In this document: positions 1-11,236 of the stretch, piece after piece | Numbering within the stretch: the first letter of the stretch is position 1 | Layout: every line of letters begins with the position of its first letter | Assembly: GCA_947561395.2 (NCBI GenBank) | Contig: OX387187.1 | Coordinates: 25,649,829-25,713,828, forward strand | Length of the DNA: 64,000 bases | Source: Buxus sempervirens | Lineage: Eukaryota > Streptophyta > Magnoliopsida > Buxales > Buxaceae | Direction of reading: 5' to 3' | Notes under the pieces: model-generated | The model's database searches: none | What the model was told of the DNA's origin: nothing | The model's input: only the letters and a program-made list of their open reading frames with translations | Translations under genes and position numbers: made by a program

Positions 1-1051
1 AAAAATAAAAAAGACCTCAAATCGTACTTCTATATTGTACAAAAATAAAACCTTTAACCTTCTTCTATATACGGTATTGAAGAAAGTATACTGTTCTATA
101 TATATGGTTCTACATTTAGGCTTATATCTAATATACAATAATAAATTATGCCTACATGTACTTAATGTATCTTATTATTATACTTGATAATAATAAAATT
201 TATTATAAAAACAAGTATAATAAAAAAGAAAGCATTTGTTATACTTATTAGTATAATATAATTTAGTATGCCAGTCTGTATACACATATATAATTAGTAT
301 ATTTTATAATTTATTATTAATAGTTAAGTACTATAATATCGCTTATAGGAGTGTTTGTTAATTTACGTAGGTACATATATTTATAATTTCATACATAAAT
401 TCTACATAAACTAATTATAATTACTTAACTAATAATAATATTGTAGATGCACTTATAATCATATAGTATTTGCACTTACTAAGTATTTGAAGATCATGAT
501 TCAAGTCTTATAAGTGCATATAAACATTTTCGTTAACTGTATATATTTATAAATATATGTTATATAGATGGAATAAATATAAAAGTGCTATCATATTGAA
601 GTGATGAAACAGCTTGATAGTAATTCAAAGCCTCTCAATGCAATGTGAGGATAGTGTGTTCAAGTCTCACTAACGTTCAAAAGTTTTGCAATTTTCCAGG
701 TTTCTTCTTCTTCTTCTATATTAACTGAATCATGGTCAAACTCAACCCATGCCTGAATGAGTCATATCTCATCAAGATCATGGGCGATGAGTAATAAGAT
801 ATAAAGAATTTAATCAACAAACCGCGTCACAAGTTGACTCCTTGAGTCCTCGATCGTGCAACTAAAAAAAACTAAAGAGAAACAAAAAAAAAAAAATCAA
901 ATGACTTAAAATAACAATTGCAATAAGTTGAGCCAGTTGGCGAGTAATTGTCAACTGCCTTGGGCCACGAAAATGGTGTTCAAAGAGCAGTTCTTTTTTT
1001 TTTGGTAGGATTCAAAGAGCAGTTCTCAATCTCTTCTAGTCCAAAGAACCA
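1..1051. other. AT-rich intergenic DNA, no gene seen
   Basis: The stretch is very AT-rich with many short poly-A, poly-T and TA runs. No reading frame of useful length, no splice-framed exon and no terminal-repeat element could be supported. A segment near 605-690 contains a sequence loosely like a tRNA B box, but there is no convincing A box or cloverleaf. Confidence 0.6.
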
Positions 1052-1060
1052 ATTAAGAAT

Positions 1061-1241
1061 GGATTCACATCATCTGCTGAGTGCTGGGCATCCAGCATTT
1101 AATGGGAATTCCCCACATTAGGGCTACATTAAAAATAATGTGACTTATGTCAGGGCTGAGCTGATGTGGCCCTGACATGGGGGATTCCCATTGTATGCTG
1201 GATGTCCAGTATTGCTTGGCACCCAGCAGATGATGTGAATC
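1061..1241. mobile_element. Mutator-like MITE with 9-bp TSD
   Basis: The 181-bp segment folds on itself almost end to end. It starts GGATTCACATCATCTGCTG and ends with the near-complement CAGCAGATGATGTGAATC. The flanks carry an identical 9-bp repeat, attaagaat, at 1052-1060 and 1242-1250. A 9-bp TSD with long inverted repeats fits a non-autonomous Mutator-like element. It encodes nothing. Confidence 0.8.
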
Positions 1242-1334
1242 ATTAAGAATCATTCTTATCTTAAATCTATTCTGCTTGGCACCCAACAGATGAAGTGAAT
1301 CCATTAACAATCATTCTTATCTTAAATCTATTCT
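1213..1334. repeat. Direct duplication of the right MITE end plus flank
   Basis: About 60 bp covering the right end of the MITE and the DNA beyond it is present twice in tandem (starts 1213 and 1273). The copies differ by a few substitutions. The duplication must be younger than the MITE insertion, since it includes the element end. Confidence 0.7.
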
Positions 1335-1439
1335 TATACAAATAATCACGTCCTACCAACCTTTCAAAGAAACTAATTTTCTAATTTAAAACCTTTTAGA
1401 AATTTATAATATTAAAAACTTTCATAAATTTATAAATAT

Positions 1440-2312
1440 CATAACCATAAAGTAATTAAACTCACACGTTGGAGAGAGCGTCAGGAGGGGACAGCCACGT
1501 GAGCTTTACCCACGCGTGGAGCTTAGGAGATTGTGCCATAGAGATTGGATTACACGTGGCAGATAAGAACATTAAACCTTACCAGAATATCCATAAGCAT
1601 CTTCTCGAGAACGTCTTATCAAAAAAAAAAAAAAAAAAGCATCTGTTCGAGAACCGACTCGTACTCAATTCTATTTCGATGAAGTGCTTCGTCCGGCCAC
1701 GAAATTCCGTTTTCATCGACAAATCAGACACAACAAAGCAAAAGAACCTCCTTTTGCTTGTTGTGTCTCATTTATCAAAAGGGAAAGGGATCCCTCGAGG
1801 CCACATCAGCTGTCAAATTGAGCTGAAGTTGTTCTTATCCTTTGGTACTATTATTTTATTCTGTTTTTCCCAATTTTTCCCAACATGTACGGAGAGAGAG
1901 AGGATGGAAGGAAAAACCTTTTACGAAGATAATCGAAGAAAACTCGAGAAAGGCTTCGGAGTCACAAAAGCTAAATTAGGAATAAAACACACACTGTTGA
2001 GAAAACGACACCCAGATAAGAAAATAAAAAACAAAACCCCGAACATGAGACAAGATAAAAATCCGCATTTTAAGAGCTTAATAAAGTATTTAAAATGAAT
2101 ATATATATAAATATATACGACGAGCAAATTACTGGTAGATACAAAAACACGGCCTTGGACTCTTGGAGATGGAGCACGAAACAGAGGAAAATTAAGCAGA
2201 GAAAGTGTTAGAGCTACCATGAAAAAATCTGTCTCGGATGCTTCAAACACCGCAGATTTGAAAGAAAAAACGGAAAGCATGAAGACTATGGAGGATCCAC
2301 CAAAAAAAACCT
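1440..2312 (+). other. ORF-like plus-strand stretch, unidentified
   Basis: Two long plus-strand frames run through here. The first (1469-2098) crosses a run of about 18 A residues, which gives a lysine stretch, and resembles no protein I know. The second, about 2140-2312, reads as a hydrophilic peptide rich in Lys, Glu, Ser and Thr ending in EDPPKKT then a stop, with composition more like real coding. Two CACGTG/ACGTGG motifs lie at 1494-1499 and 1552-1557. No start, splice pair or family could be settled, so this may be an exon of an unknown gene or chance. Confidence 0.2.
1726..1769. other. Short near-perfect hairpin
   Basis: An 18-19 nt arm beginning agacacaacaaag is followed after a few bases by its reverse complement ending gttgtgtct, with a single extra A in the left arm. 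It lies in the unidentified ORF-like stretch. It could be a miniature element or a structured RNA; nothing else identifies it. Confidence 0.45.
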
Positions 2313-2517
2313 AAAAATCGAAAAACCTAACTGATGATCTTCCTTCCTTCAAGATGAGCTCACGAACAGCTATCTAAACAACTAAATCAGAAAGTACTCC
2401 TACCATATCAAGCTCAATCCACGCATAAATTCCTAAAATCAGTTAACAAGAACGATTAAAAGATCGATCACAAACACTTCAAGAACAGAGTGATTTCAGA
2501 GATCCTCAAGATTGTAC

Positions 2518-2639
2518 CTGGTTACAGTGACCGATCGGAGAGAAGCCGGAGCTGGATCACGGAAGTTGGAGTTCCAGATCTGGTTGACAAATCGCTTCCC
2601 GAAGCTCGCGATTCCTCGGCTCTGCGACTTGAAGGCCAT
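2518..2639 (-). CDS. Putative first coding exon of an unidentified gene
   Basis: Read on the minus strand, an ATG at 2639 opens a 40-codon frame that ends at a good donor (CCAG followed by GTACAAT at 2517-2511). The peptide begins MAFKSQSRGIASFGKRF and is rich in Arg, Ser and hydrophobic residues with no acidic residue in its first 26 positions, which suits a mitochondrial presequence. A TATA box lies about 107 nt upstream, with a plausible leader between. I do not recognise the protein, and no second exon with matching phase (2) was found in 1.4-2.5 kb. It may be a real gene whose later exons I missed, or a gene end lost to rearrangement. Confidence 0.4.
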
Positions 2640-2745
2640 GCAATAAGAGTAATCACAGTAAAAAGAAGGAGAAGAGTGGGGAATTGCAGAGCCTCGAAGC
2701 GAAGGAGAGACTGTTGGTATTCTTGTTGCCGTCGTGGTGAAGCCT

Positions 2746-2755
2746 GTATTTATAG
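2746..2755 (-). promoter_or_regulatory. TATA box for the exon at 2518-2639
   Basis: Minus-strand CTATAAATAC lies about 107 nt upstream of the ATG at 2639. This is a normal distance for a plant promoter with a leader of roughly 75 nt. Confidence 0.5.
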
Positions 2756-2870
2756 GATAAAAGCGTCTTTTTCTCTGTCCACCCGCCCAACAACCAATCT
2801 GCCTTTGTCCCCACCTACTTCATATCTGATCAGCGTTTCTTGCCGTTCAAAGCTTGACGTAAGTTGAATG

Positions 2871-3019
2871 GTTACCGTCAATTAACGGAATCTTTTGATA
2901 AGGATGCTTTCCATGCGTCAATATAGAACGCCGTGAGACTTTTAAGTTGCCGTCAATTAACGGGATCTTTCGAGATGCTGCTCCACGCGTCAATAAGAAA
3001 ACGCCGTGAGATTTTCCAC
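2871..3019. repeat. Tandem duplication, 75-bp unit
   Basis: Two copies starting at 2871 and 2946 share GCCGTCAATTAACGG-type and ACGCCGTGAGA-type blocks, with scattered differences. They lie upstream of the putative promoter at 2746, so they may be a duplicated upstream element, but no function is shown. Confidence 0.65.
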
Positions 3020-3022
3020 TTA

Positions 3023-3344
3023 GGTTGTGTTTGGATATCCCAATTAAGTTGGAAAGTCCGTTGGAAAAGTGATATGGCAAAAGATGATATTCTGGAAATT
3101 GAAAGTTAACTTTCTTAAATATTGTTTGGATGTATCCGGAAATTTGAAAACTAGTGGAAAATCCTTGTTGTGATGTTTGGTTAATCAGAATGAATAGGAA
3201 AAATGTTACATTTTCCTATTTTACCCTTTAATTTTGTCCATAGAAAATTGAAAAAAAATACTATAAACACTAACTCCTTATATGAAAAATATGAATAAAC
3301 TTAACCTTTTGAATATCTATATATATATATTTCAGTTTAATATA

Positions 3345-3385
<41 letters not shown>

Positions 3386-3783
3386 TATTTCTTTTACTTA
3401 AAGTTTTTTTGAAAATGACATGCAACACTTCACCCTTTTTTTTACTTTAGTTTTTCTTTTTTTAAATGAAGTACACACAACACCTAACTCCTTTTTTTTT
3501 TTACTTAAATATTTAATAAAAGACAAGTTAAACACCAAAGAATGAGGGTTTGAAACAAAAAAGAAGGGGCAAATAAATAAGAACATAAATCAGTTTTGAT
3601 TTTCTGGCAAAATCTGACCATTTTGGTCGGAAAATGAAATGGGGCAAAACATGAATTGAAAGTGATTTGACTAATTTTACTTCTTGTGGGTCCCATGTTT
3701 TCTTGTTAACCAAACGCTCATTTTTTGAAGGAAAGTTAGCTTTCTGGCAAAACTCAAAACAATCTAGCTAACCAAACGCAGCC
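3023..3783. mobile_element. PIF/Harbinger-like non-autonomous element
   Basis: The terminal inverted repeats are GGTTGTGTTTGG on the left and the complement of GGCTGCGTTTGG on the right. A 3-bp TTA target duplication flanks them (3020-3022 and 3784-3786). The TTA target and the GG..GTTTGG termini fit Tourist/Harbinger elements. The 761-bp interior is AT-rich, includes a long TA microsatellite at about 3350-3382, and shows no transposase. Confidence 0.7.
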
Positions 3784-3860
3784 TTAGGTCTTCATGCCTG
3801 TGATTGGTTCTCAAGGATAAATTTTTTAAAAATAATCCGGATTTAGGCAATAAAAAGTAA

Positions 3861-5469
3861 GGGAAAATTATGAAAAAAGTCAGTTTTTGTGGATAATTAT
3901 AAAACCAATCCATTATGGTTAGGAATTACAGAAAAGGGTCACTTTTTAGATATGATTAAATGACAGGATCACTTTTTAAAAATAATTAAATTAGAGTATC
4001 ACTTTAATTGTACGTCGGATTCTTTACATGGGATATAAGCATGGACGGAGCCAAGGGGGCATAAGGGACAATCGCCGCCCCTCAAAATTTTTCTAGAAAT
4101 AAAATTTAATATTGCATTTTTAAATATTATTTAAAAATCTCAAAACCTTAAAGCAATTGCCCCGGCCTCCCAAAAGTTATTAAAAAGTTACTTTTGGCTT
4201 GAATTTATGAAAACAGTTCATAAAAAAATTATTATTTGCATAAAAGACTACTTTTAAAAAATAAATAATTGACCTACAAGGTCACTTCAAAAAAAATCAA
4301 AAAATAGTGTCACTTTACTTAGCTACTAGGATACTAGTGCGTCTTGCTTTGAACATGAGCGTATTCTACATAGGACACAAATGCATCTTATGTGGGATAC
4401 GAGCGCATCCTACATGTGACACAAGCACATAATATGCTTGTATCCTATATATAATGTAGAGCTGTCAACGGGTCGGGTTGTGTCGGGTTCAAGTTGGGTC
4501 ATAATTGGGTTGGAGTTAATAGGGTTAGCTTCAGGTCGAGCTTGTTTATGGCGAGTTGGAAAAACCCCAAACCCAACCCACCAATAAACGGGTTCAACAC
4601 ACCAACCCGTTTATTATTATTTTTATTTTTCAAAAAATATGATTAAAATAGGATTGGGGGGTTAATTGAGTTGGGTTGTACCATGTTCGAGTCGGGTTAA
4701 GGGTTAATCAAGTCGAGACGGGACACTTTTGCCACTTTTTTTTAAAATCGGGTTACTCGTCAGGTTGCCGGGTCATAATCAGGTTGACCTGATTACTGGC
4801 AGGTTGAGGAAACCCCAACCCGCACCCAACCCAATTAATATACAGGTCAACCCAAACCCGTTAAAATCATGTTGGTTCGAGTTGACCCATCGGGTCGGGA
4901 CACATTTTGCCAACTCTAATATAATGCATTCATGTCCCAAGTAGGCTACACTTCTATCCCACGTAGCTATAGTAATGTTACCTTATAGTTCAATTTTCTT
5001 TTTTAATTTTAGAAAGTGACCTTCTTCTAGAAAGAAGTTTTTTATAAACAATTTTGTTATTTTTATATATACTAGCCAAAAGTGGCCCTTTCTCATAATT
5101 TTCCCAATTTTTTTTCTCTAAAAGAAATTTTTCTAAACCCTTTGAATATTATCGTAGCTAAATTTGACTTATTATTTGCCCCTTCTAAGCTAATATTCTA
5201 GCTCCACCCTTAGATTCAAGCATATCTTACATAGGACATAAGCACATTTTGCATCTTACATAAAACACAAGCACATTCTACGTAAGATATGAGCGCATCA
5301 TACAAATACGTTTTACAATAAAGTGACACTATTTTTAAAATTGTTTTTTGAAGAGTAACCCTGCACATCGATTATGTTTGAAAAGTGACCCTTTTTTTGT
5401 AAAAATGAGATCTTTCTGGACTGTTTTGATAAAAATAGACCAAAAAGTAAACCTTTTCATAATTTTCCC
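3861..5469. mobile_element. Nested fold-back element region with GGGAAAATTATG ends
   Basis: The left end reads GGGAAAATTATGAAAA; its complement ends at 5469, and another inward copy of the same right end occurs at about 5106. Repeated blocks such as gtcactttt recur in both orientations inside. The region is a composite of related fold-back MITEs. I could not fix a TSD. A further pair of decayed ends (GGACGGAGCCA near 4043 and TAGCTCCACCC near 5200) suggests another old hAT-type insertion. The same family recurs at 61691-61899. Confidence 0.5.
4457..4918. mobile_element. hAT-type MITE with 8-bp TSD
   Basis: The ends are TAGAGCTGTCAA and the complement of TAGAGTTGGCAA, flanked by an identical 8-bp atataatg at 4449-4456 and 4919-4926. 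The subterminal parts are dense in GGGTCGGGTT-type repeats and their complements, as is common in plant hAT MITEs. It is nested inside the fold-back region and has no coding capacity. Confidence 0.85.
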
Positions 5470-5572
5470 TACTTTTTAAAATGAGTGTGCAGGGGATTTC
5501 TACAAAAAAAAAAAAAAAAAATTTTGCCTTTAAATAAATTGTTAACCACCTTAAAAGATGATAATTAAGTAC

Positions 5573-5726
5573 AGGAAGAAATATTTTATGAACAATAAAT
5601 GATACTCATTCTAAATTATTTTAAAAAAATCACTATATTCTTCATACCGAGGAAGAAATATTTTATGAACAATAAATGATACTCATTCTAAATTATTTTA
5701 AAAAAATCACTATATTCTTCATACCA
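5573..5726. repeat. Near-perfect 77-bp tandem duplication
   Basis: Two adjacent copies starting aggaagaaatattttatg at 5573 and 5650 are identical except for the last base. The absence of divergence makes this a recent duplication or an assembly artefact. Confidence 0.9.
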
Positions 5727-7532
5727 AGAATAACTTAATCGGGTTATTTTTTTTAACAAAAAAGTAACATTAAGAACTGATTTCCCCTTCCTTTTTCATT
5801 TTAATTTTAATTTTGTTCTAAAAATGCCCTAGTGTTTCAAACTTTTGAGAATCAAGGTATCATGTTTCAACTTTTTCCTTCTTAGGGTACAAGGAATTGC
5901 GTTACTTCCTCATATGACTACACCACATAGTCCGTTAAATCAAAACGAATAACTTTATGAATTTTATTTTAAAAAAATTTATTTTATACGAAGAGAAATA
6001 AAGGATTTGATGTAAATGTGCCAATCACAGAACACGCTGGTGAATAATTTTAGTTGCGGGTAATTTCTAATTACTTGAAAAAGATATCTAGCTATATCAC
6101 TTTATTACCTTACCATTTGAATGCATTTCCTCAGCTTCCTAGAATCTGGTGGTGCCATGATACCACCAATTGGATGGGGTTTGGGCGACTGACATCGTCT
6201 ACCGCTGTGTTCTGCTCTAGATCCAGCCGCTTTAATAGGATGACACCGCGTGGAGCCAATATCAGAAGTGTTAACCATCTTTGTTTGTCTTCTCCGTCTA
6301 TGTCAAACGGGTGGGAATTCATTTTCGGAGACTCTCTCTCTCCCTTTCTTTTTCTCACTCGTTCTCAGGTAATCCCTTCGAGTGCGTTAATGCCATTTTA
6401 ATGAATCCATTAGAAGGAGGTTGGAGCAATAGTAGAGAGATTTAGAAAGTTGGAGGAGATTCAAAAATAAAAATTTTGAATTGAAGAACGGAAATTTCTG
6501 GTTCTAAATTGTAAAACTCTCTAAAAAGGGGCTTAGATCTGAATAAAAAGGAGGGATTTATCAAACTAAAGGGTGCTGGTTCGTGCTTGACTGCAAGAAG
6601 ATAGCTCTTTCTCAGTACGTTTTGGCCTGTCTCTCTCTCGGGGGTTCCCTCTCAGTTCACGACCAGAATAGGGACGGCTGGTTCCCTCTCTCTCTCTCTC
6701 TCTCTCACCCTGTATGTTTTGGCGTTCTCTCGACCAACCATCTTTGTTTTGTATCTCTCAGTTTCTTTATGCCCAGATTTTTGTATCTCATGCTCTGTCT
6801 ATCTCCCTTGCCTTGCCATTAGTTGAAAAACCGAGGGAAAAATCTGTCATTTCCTCCCTTCCGCCAAGAGAGCACCCAACCCCTCTCTCTTTCTTCCGTG
6901 AACAAAAAGAGAATAGAGAAATCTCAAATCTCACCCCCGCTGGCTTGCAAGTTCTTGTTTTTCTCCTTTGTTTTGATTTTTACTTTTTTTTTTTCTGCGT
7001 AAGGAGCTCATGCAAAACACACAGGCTTTGTTGTGGAGGTCGGAAGAAGAAGAGAGCTGCTCTTTGGGTTCTGTTTCTGAAATATTTGTTTTTTTTCTTT
7101 TTAAATGAGCGTGAATACGAAAAGGGGCTGCCACTGATTCAATTAACGGAGCTGAGGAACGTTAACACCGGCGTTGCTATATACTCCACGCGGCAACATC
7201 CGATTCGAGCGGTAGTTTTGGCGGTATTGTGCTGCGGTAGACGATGTGAGCCCGGGTTTGGGGTGTGTGGGGCCCTTCCTGACATGGGCATACATCCATC
7301 CGTTTCATGTTGGTATCATTGAGACAAGATTAAACAGTCTCCAAACACTAATTTTAGCTAAAGCATCATACTTTATTTTCCTCTATTAGAACTAGGGGTG
7401 GCATGAGTAATGTAAACATTTAAAATCTTATACAAAACGGCTACATAAATCTATAGTTACGAAAAGATATTGGAGTCTTCAAAAATTTTTAATAAATAGT
7501 CCAAAGATAGCAAGGAAATGTTGTGTTAGAAT
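5727..7532. other. Non-coding region with two inverted homologous segments
   Basis: No gene was identified. A segment at about 6130-6300 and one at about 7140-7325 are homologous in opposite orientation: both carry ACATCGTCTACCGC, CCGCGTGGAG and GTTAAC blocks in mirrored order. Between them lie CT-rich tracts (about 6625-6710) and several T runs. The frames here are long only because of low complexity. This could be a decayed inverted-repeat element or an inverted gene-promoter duplication. Confidence 0.45.
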
Positions 7533-8666
7533 TTGGGGTGCAACTCAGTTCGGTTCGGTTCGGGTTGATGCCAACCCAAGACCAAACTGACATTACATAT
7601 ATTCAACCCAAAACCGAACCGAACCGAATTGAAAACCGAAAACATTAAACCAAAAACCGAACCGATATTAAATAAAATAACCCAAACCCAAACCGAACCG
7701 AACCAAACCGACTTACACGAGATCAGTTCAGTTCGGTTCGGTTCGATTCAGTTCGATACCAAGGTTTGGTTCACCAAACACCTCGCTTGGATATGCAAAC
7801 GTACAAGAAAAACAGAAATTAATACCATTCATGGAAGCATAGGCATCAATCAAGACTCTCCACACACGGACTGTGAACTTTATTTGGAAAATGGATGGCC
7901 AAAGATGCTTGTATTACGAATCCACTACATTTACTTCGGCGAAGACCTTGCCGGGCTCTGAAGCTCTTCAATGCACCACATACAGATGAAGAAACACATT
8001 GTTAAAATCCCAACATATATTACCACAACAAAATTTACCATTTTCAGCCCTAATGGGTTATCTCTTCATCCTGTCGCCTACTTGACTTCATGTTACAAGT
8101 CCGGTGCAATTGAATAGCCTTTTGACAAAGAAGAACAAAACCTGAGACTAAACCAATTCTTACAAAGCGCTTCCTTAAGCTAGAAGTTCCTGGATATTGG
8201 CCTGGCCTTGTCGTATTCATTGAGTTCAACCAGCATTTTCTTCAGTTGTCGAGCAAGTCCGCTCGTCTCACAAACCCAAAACACAAACCAAAAGCAATAG
8301 AACATCTCAAGAACTGAGAGGATGGTGTACGTCTAATGTAGTTCAAACAAATAAATTGGAGAAAACGCAGAAATTAGGAGAAAGATACAAGAAGAAATGG
8401 ATTTGAGGAGAGGAGAAGAAGAAGGAAACCAAGAGAAAATAGAAATTACCTGAAGTAGACGAACCGAAGTGCGAGCAGTCGGTTGTTGGCGGCCAACAGT
8501 CTAGGGCTACAACTCGGCAAATGGGTTCTAGGGTTTGAGATTGTGAAAGAAGAACGAATGGTATGATATATAAGAGAGGGAAACGAACCGAAATGTTAAA
8601 AAACCAAACCGAAGTCGGTTTTGTTCAGGTCGGTTTCGGGTTTACCCGGCCCGAGTTGTAGCCCTA
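7533..8666. mobile_element. hAT-type element carrying a gene fragment
   Basis: The ends are TTGGGGTGCAACTC and the complement of TAGGGCTACAACTC (three mismatches in 14), flanked by an identical 8-bp gttagaat at 7525-7532 and 8667-8674. Subterminal arrays of TTCGGTT and its complement at both ends are typical of hAT elements. At 1134 bp it lacks a transposase. The interior contains a minus-strand exon-intron-exon structure, which suggests capture of host sequence (Pack-type). Confidence 0.75.
8180..8560 (-). pseudogene. Captured two-exon gene fragment inside the hAT element
   Basis: On the minus strand a leader-like exon ends at 8450 with CTTCAG before GTAATTTC. An intron of about 190 nt ends in GGGTTTGTGAG or GACGAG. 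The second exon runs to a TAG at 8182-8180 and encodes a short C-terminus containing LARQLKKMLVELNEYDKA. Using the inner acceptor, the first exon can be read in frame through an Arg/Ser/Leu-rich, presequence-like stretch, but that frame has no ATG. I do not recognise the protein. The fragment lies wholly between hAT ends, so it is inferred to have been captured, with intron, from a host gene. Confidence 0.4.
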
Positions 8667-8674
8667 GTTAGAAT

Positions 8675-9869
8675 CCTTGGCCTTAGCTTTGTAAGAGTAT
8701 AGATATGTGATGCTTTCTTGCTTTCAAAGCTCTTATTAAAAGGTTCTTGTATTTATCCTTCTACCTTGACAAGAACCTTTCTCCCAGCTTAGCAGCCCTC
8801 TAATTAATGACTGCAAAAATTCTTCAACCCAAATATTTTTGAAGCAAAAGCCAGACATGATTTTCACCCAAAAAAAAAATTCATTATATTCAGTTTGTGC
8901 CATTCTACTTGTCAAGAGCTCCAAGCCATCAACCCATTTTACCTTCTACAACTAGTAAACACCTAGGTAAAAAGTTACATATAAATATATAATGCTTTTT
9001 AAGGCACTGTTTGGAGTTGTTCTCAAGGCCGAGAAAGTGCTTCCTCATATTTAGAAGAGCTTTAACGCAAGCTTGGGTGATTAGAAACTCCATTAAAATG
9101 TGCTTTAAACATTGCTGTGAACATCTGTGGCTTTTGAAGAAGCAAATTACCGATTCTAAAATTTGTATTTGCATGAAGTAATTAAAGTCAATTAAAATAT
9201 TTAAGATGTTCAAAACACCATTGCATTTCAATTATCATGTTATAATACTATTATAAGATGAAAAGTTTTACATAATCACCCTGAATATTGTATGAAAGTC
9301 AACATTATTTGTTTGTTGTATACAGGAATTTTTTGTATGTTGACAATTCTTTGATCACTTGAAAAGATCTTTTTCTTTCAAATAATTCATTGATTTTTTA
9401 CATATCATTTTCTTTTCCTATATTATCCTTGGAAATTACCCTAAATTGCTACCCAAATTACATGCATGAGGGTACCTTTTCAAGGCCAATGTTGACATTC
9501 TAAAGTATATTATTAGGTGGTTGTTAAATCATGGTACCATACAAATTGCACCAAAAACATCACATAATCAAGAAATGAACAAAACCCATTCATCCAATCG
9601 ATGAAACAATGCAGGGATGAATTGAAACACCCAAATAGAAAATCTCATGATGATAACTATCCACTAACATACATGCGAGTACTTTTTTTAAGGCCAATTT
9701 TGACCCTCTTCTGTTCTTAAGATGCCCAAACAAAGAGTTTTTCATATTGTTCTGAGATGCATTTTCTTCTAACAAAGAAATACATGTAACATGCATCTGC
9801 AGAGTACACAATACATTTCTTTAACAAAGAAATACATGTAACATGCATTTCTTTAACACATGGGTCTTG
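8675..9869. other. AT-rich intergenic DNA, no gene seen
   Basis: No coding region was supported. Short imperfect duplications occur: gtac-tttt-aaggccaa blocks near 9468 and 9677, and an acatgcat/atttctttaacaaag block repeated between about 9760 and 9860. Confidence 0.6.
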
Positions 9870-9945
9870 AAAATCTATTGTGTATTCTGTAACATGCATT
9901 TCTTTTTGGAAGAAAACGCATGTTACAGAATACACAATAGATTTT
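9870..9945. repeat. Perfect 28-bp inverted repeat (hairpin)
   Basis: The arms at 9870-9897 and 9918-9945 are exact complements (left arm begins aaaatctattgtgtattctg), separated by a 20-nt loop that can itself pair weakly. The right arm abuts the fold-back element starting at 9946. It could be a miniature element or, if transcribed, a hairpin RNA. Confidence 0.85.
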
Positions 9946-10308
9946 GGGAAAATTGGTTTTTAGTGATACTTTTTCAAATTAATTCAGATTCAGTCGATCA
10001 AATCTTGGTAATTGGCTTTTAGTGATACTTTTTTGAAATAATTGAGAATCGGTGTCATTTTACTAGCCATTAAGAGTTCTTTCCGAAAATGCCCTCAAAA
10101 TACTTGCAAACCTTATTTATAACAAAATGAGTGAAAAGGATTTCAAAGTCTTTTTTGAGGGCATTTTCGAAAGAAACTCTTAATAAATAATAAAATGACA
10201 CCAATTCTCAATTATTTCAAAAAAAGTATCACTAAAAGCTATTTACCAAGATTTGATCGACTGAATCTGAATTAATTTGAAAAAGTATCATTAAAAACCA
10301 ATTTTCCC
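9946..10308. mobile_element. Fold-back MITE with arms of about 150 bp
   Basis: It starts GGGAAAATTGG and ends with the exact complement. The two arms stay about 90 percent complementary for roughly 150 bp, through blocks such as TTTTAGTGATAC and GAAAATGCCCTCA. No clear TSD could be read. The terminal GGGAAAATT recalls the family at 3861 and 61691, but the interior differs. Confidence 0.75.
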
Positions 10309-10984
10309 TTCATTCCCTTCTTCCTCTTCTTAAGATGCTCAATGCACGAGTCCCTCATTTCTCTCCATCTGCATCCATTTTCAGTTTCTCAAGTGTGAAA
10401 AATGATAAAAACAATTTGGGAGCATACCCAGCTCAAGACTGGTATGGACAAAGCTCAAGCAAACAGCCAAACATACCCAAGTGAGCTAATGCAAGCCTGG
10501 TTTAATAGCAGCTATTTTGCAATTAATGCCATTGTAGGTAATTATGTTCCAGCCCAATATTATACTGAACTGAGTAACATAGTGTCATTAAAAAAATGCC
10601 TAGGCATATTTCTTACCAAAAAAGGGGTAACGTAGTGTCATTAAAAAATTGACAGAAACAAGATTTCAGCCAAAAAAATATTTTTGCAGATGGGAGATGG
10701 GAAAAACTAAGTTCCTAGGAGATACAAATTCAAAAACAAATAACTTGCAAAAGCTTGTAGAGACTGAATTCATTTGTAGATAATTTCTCATCTCCCTAGC
10801 GGCTCAATCTACAGAAGGGATATACAAATCACAATGTGTAGGTGGCTCACTCTTTCTCTGGTTTCATTTGTTGCTTGCAATATTGGTTGGGTTCATTTTC
10901 CCTCTCACTTTTGCTAGAATTTTTCTTGTCAGAGGTATTGTCAGGAGAGGACTTGGGAACTTCATATGGGGTTACACAGCCACC
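10309..10984. other. Intergenic DNA, no gene seen
   Basis: One plus-strand frame of 77 codons (10402-10635) has no recognisable domain and no support from splice sites or composition. Nothing else was identified. Confidence 0.5.
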
Positions 10985-11154
10985 ACCTGAGTGCATGCGT
11001 TGGCTTGTCTTATGTACTCTGTTTGTGTTTGGAAAGCTTCCAATATCTCAACCACCTGGCTCATGGTAGCCCTCTGGGATTTTGACTAAGGCACTAATTG
11101 GTCAGATAGGCCACCTTATAGGCAGCATCCGCTGAGTAATGGCCTTCCATTCTT

Positions 11155-11236
11155 GAATCAAAGATCTTCAGCAGCTTCTTATTACGAGTCCAAAAAGGGC
11201 GAGTTCAGCAGCTTCTTATTATGAGTCAAAAAAGGG
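11155..11236. repeat. 37-bp tandem duplication inside the kinase pseudogene
   Basis: The block ttcagcagcttcttatta followed by an A-rich tail and gggcg occurs twice in a row with three differences, duplicating part of the HNKKLL-type kinase segment and breaking the frame. Confidence 0.75.

Noticed and set aside
605-690. tRNA gene or tRNA-derived SINE head
   Set aside because: A B-box-like gttcaagtctc is present, but no A box, acceptor stem or 3' tail could be matched.
1469-2098. 209-codon plus-strand frame as a gene
   Set aside because: It runs through a long A tract, changes composition along its length and matches no family. Kept only as an unidentified ORF-like stretch.
4043-5215. A second hAT element with GGACGGAGCC ends
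   Set aside because: The ends are only loosely complementary and the flanking 8-mers do not match at the same boundary.
8931-9231. 100-codon minus-strand frame
   Set aside because: AT-rich, Cys/Lys/Leu-biased by composition, no known motif and no splice support.
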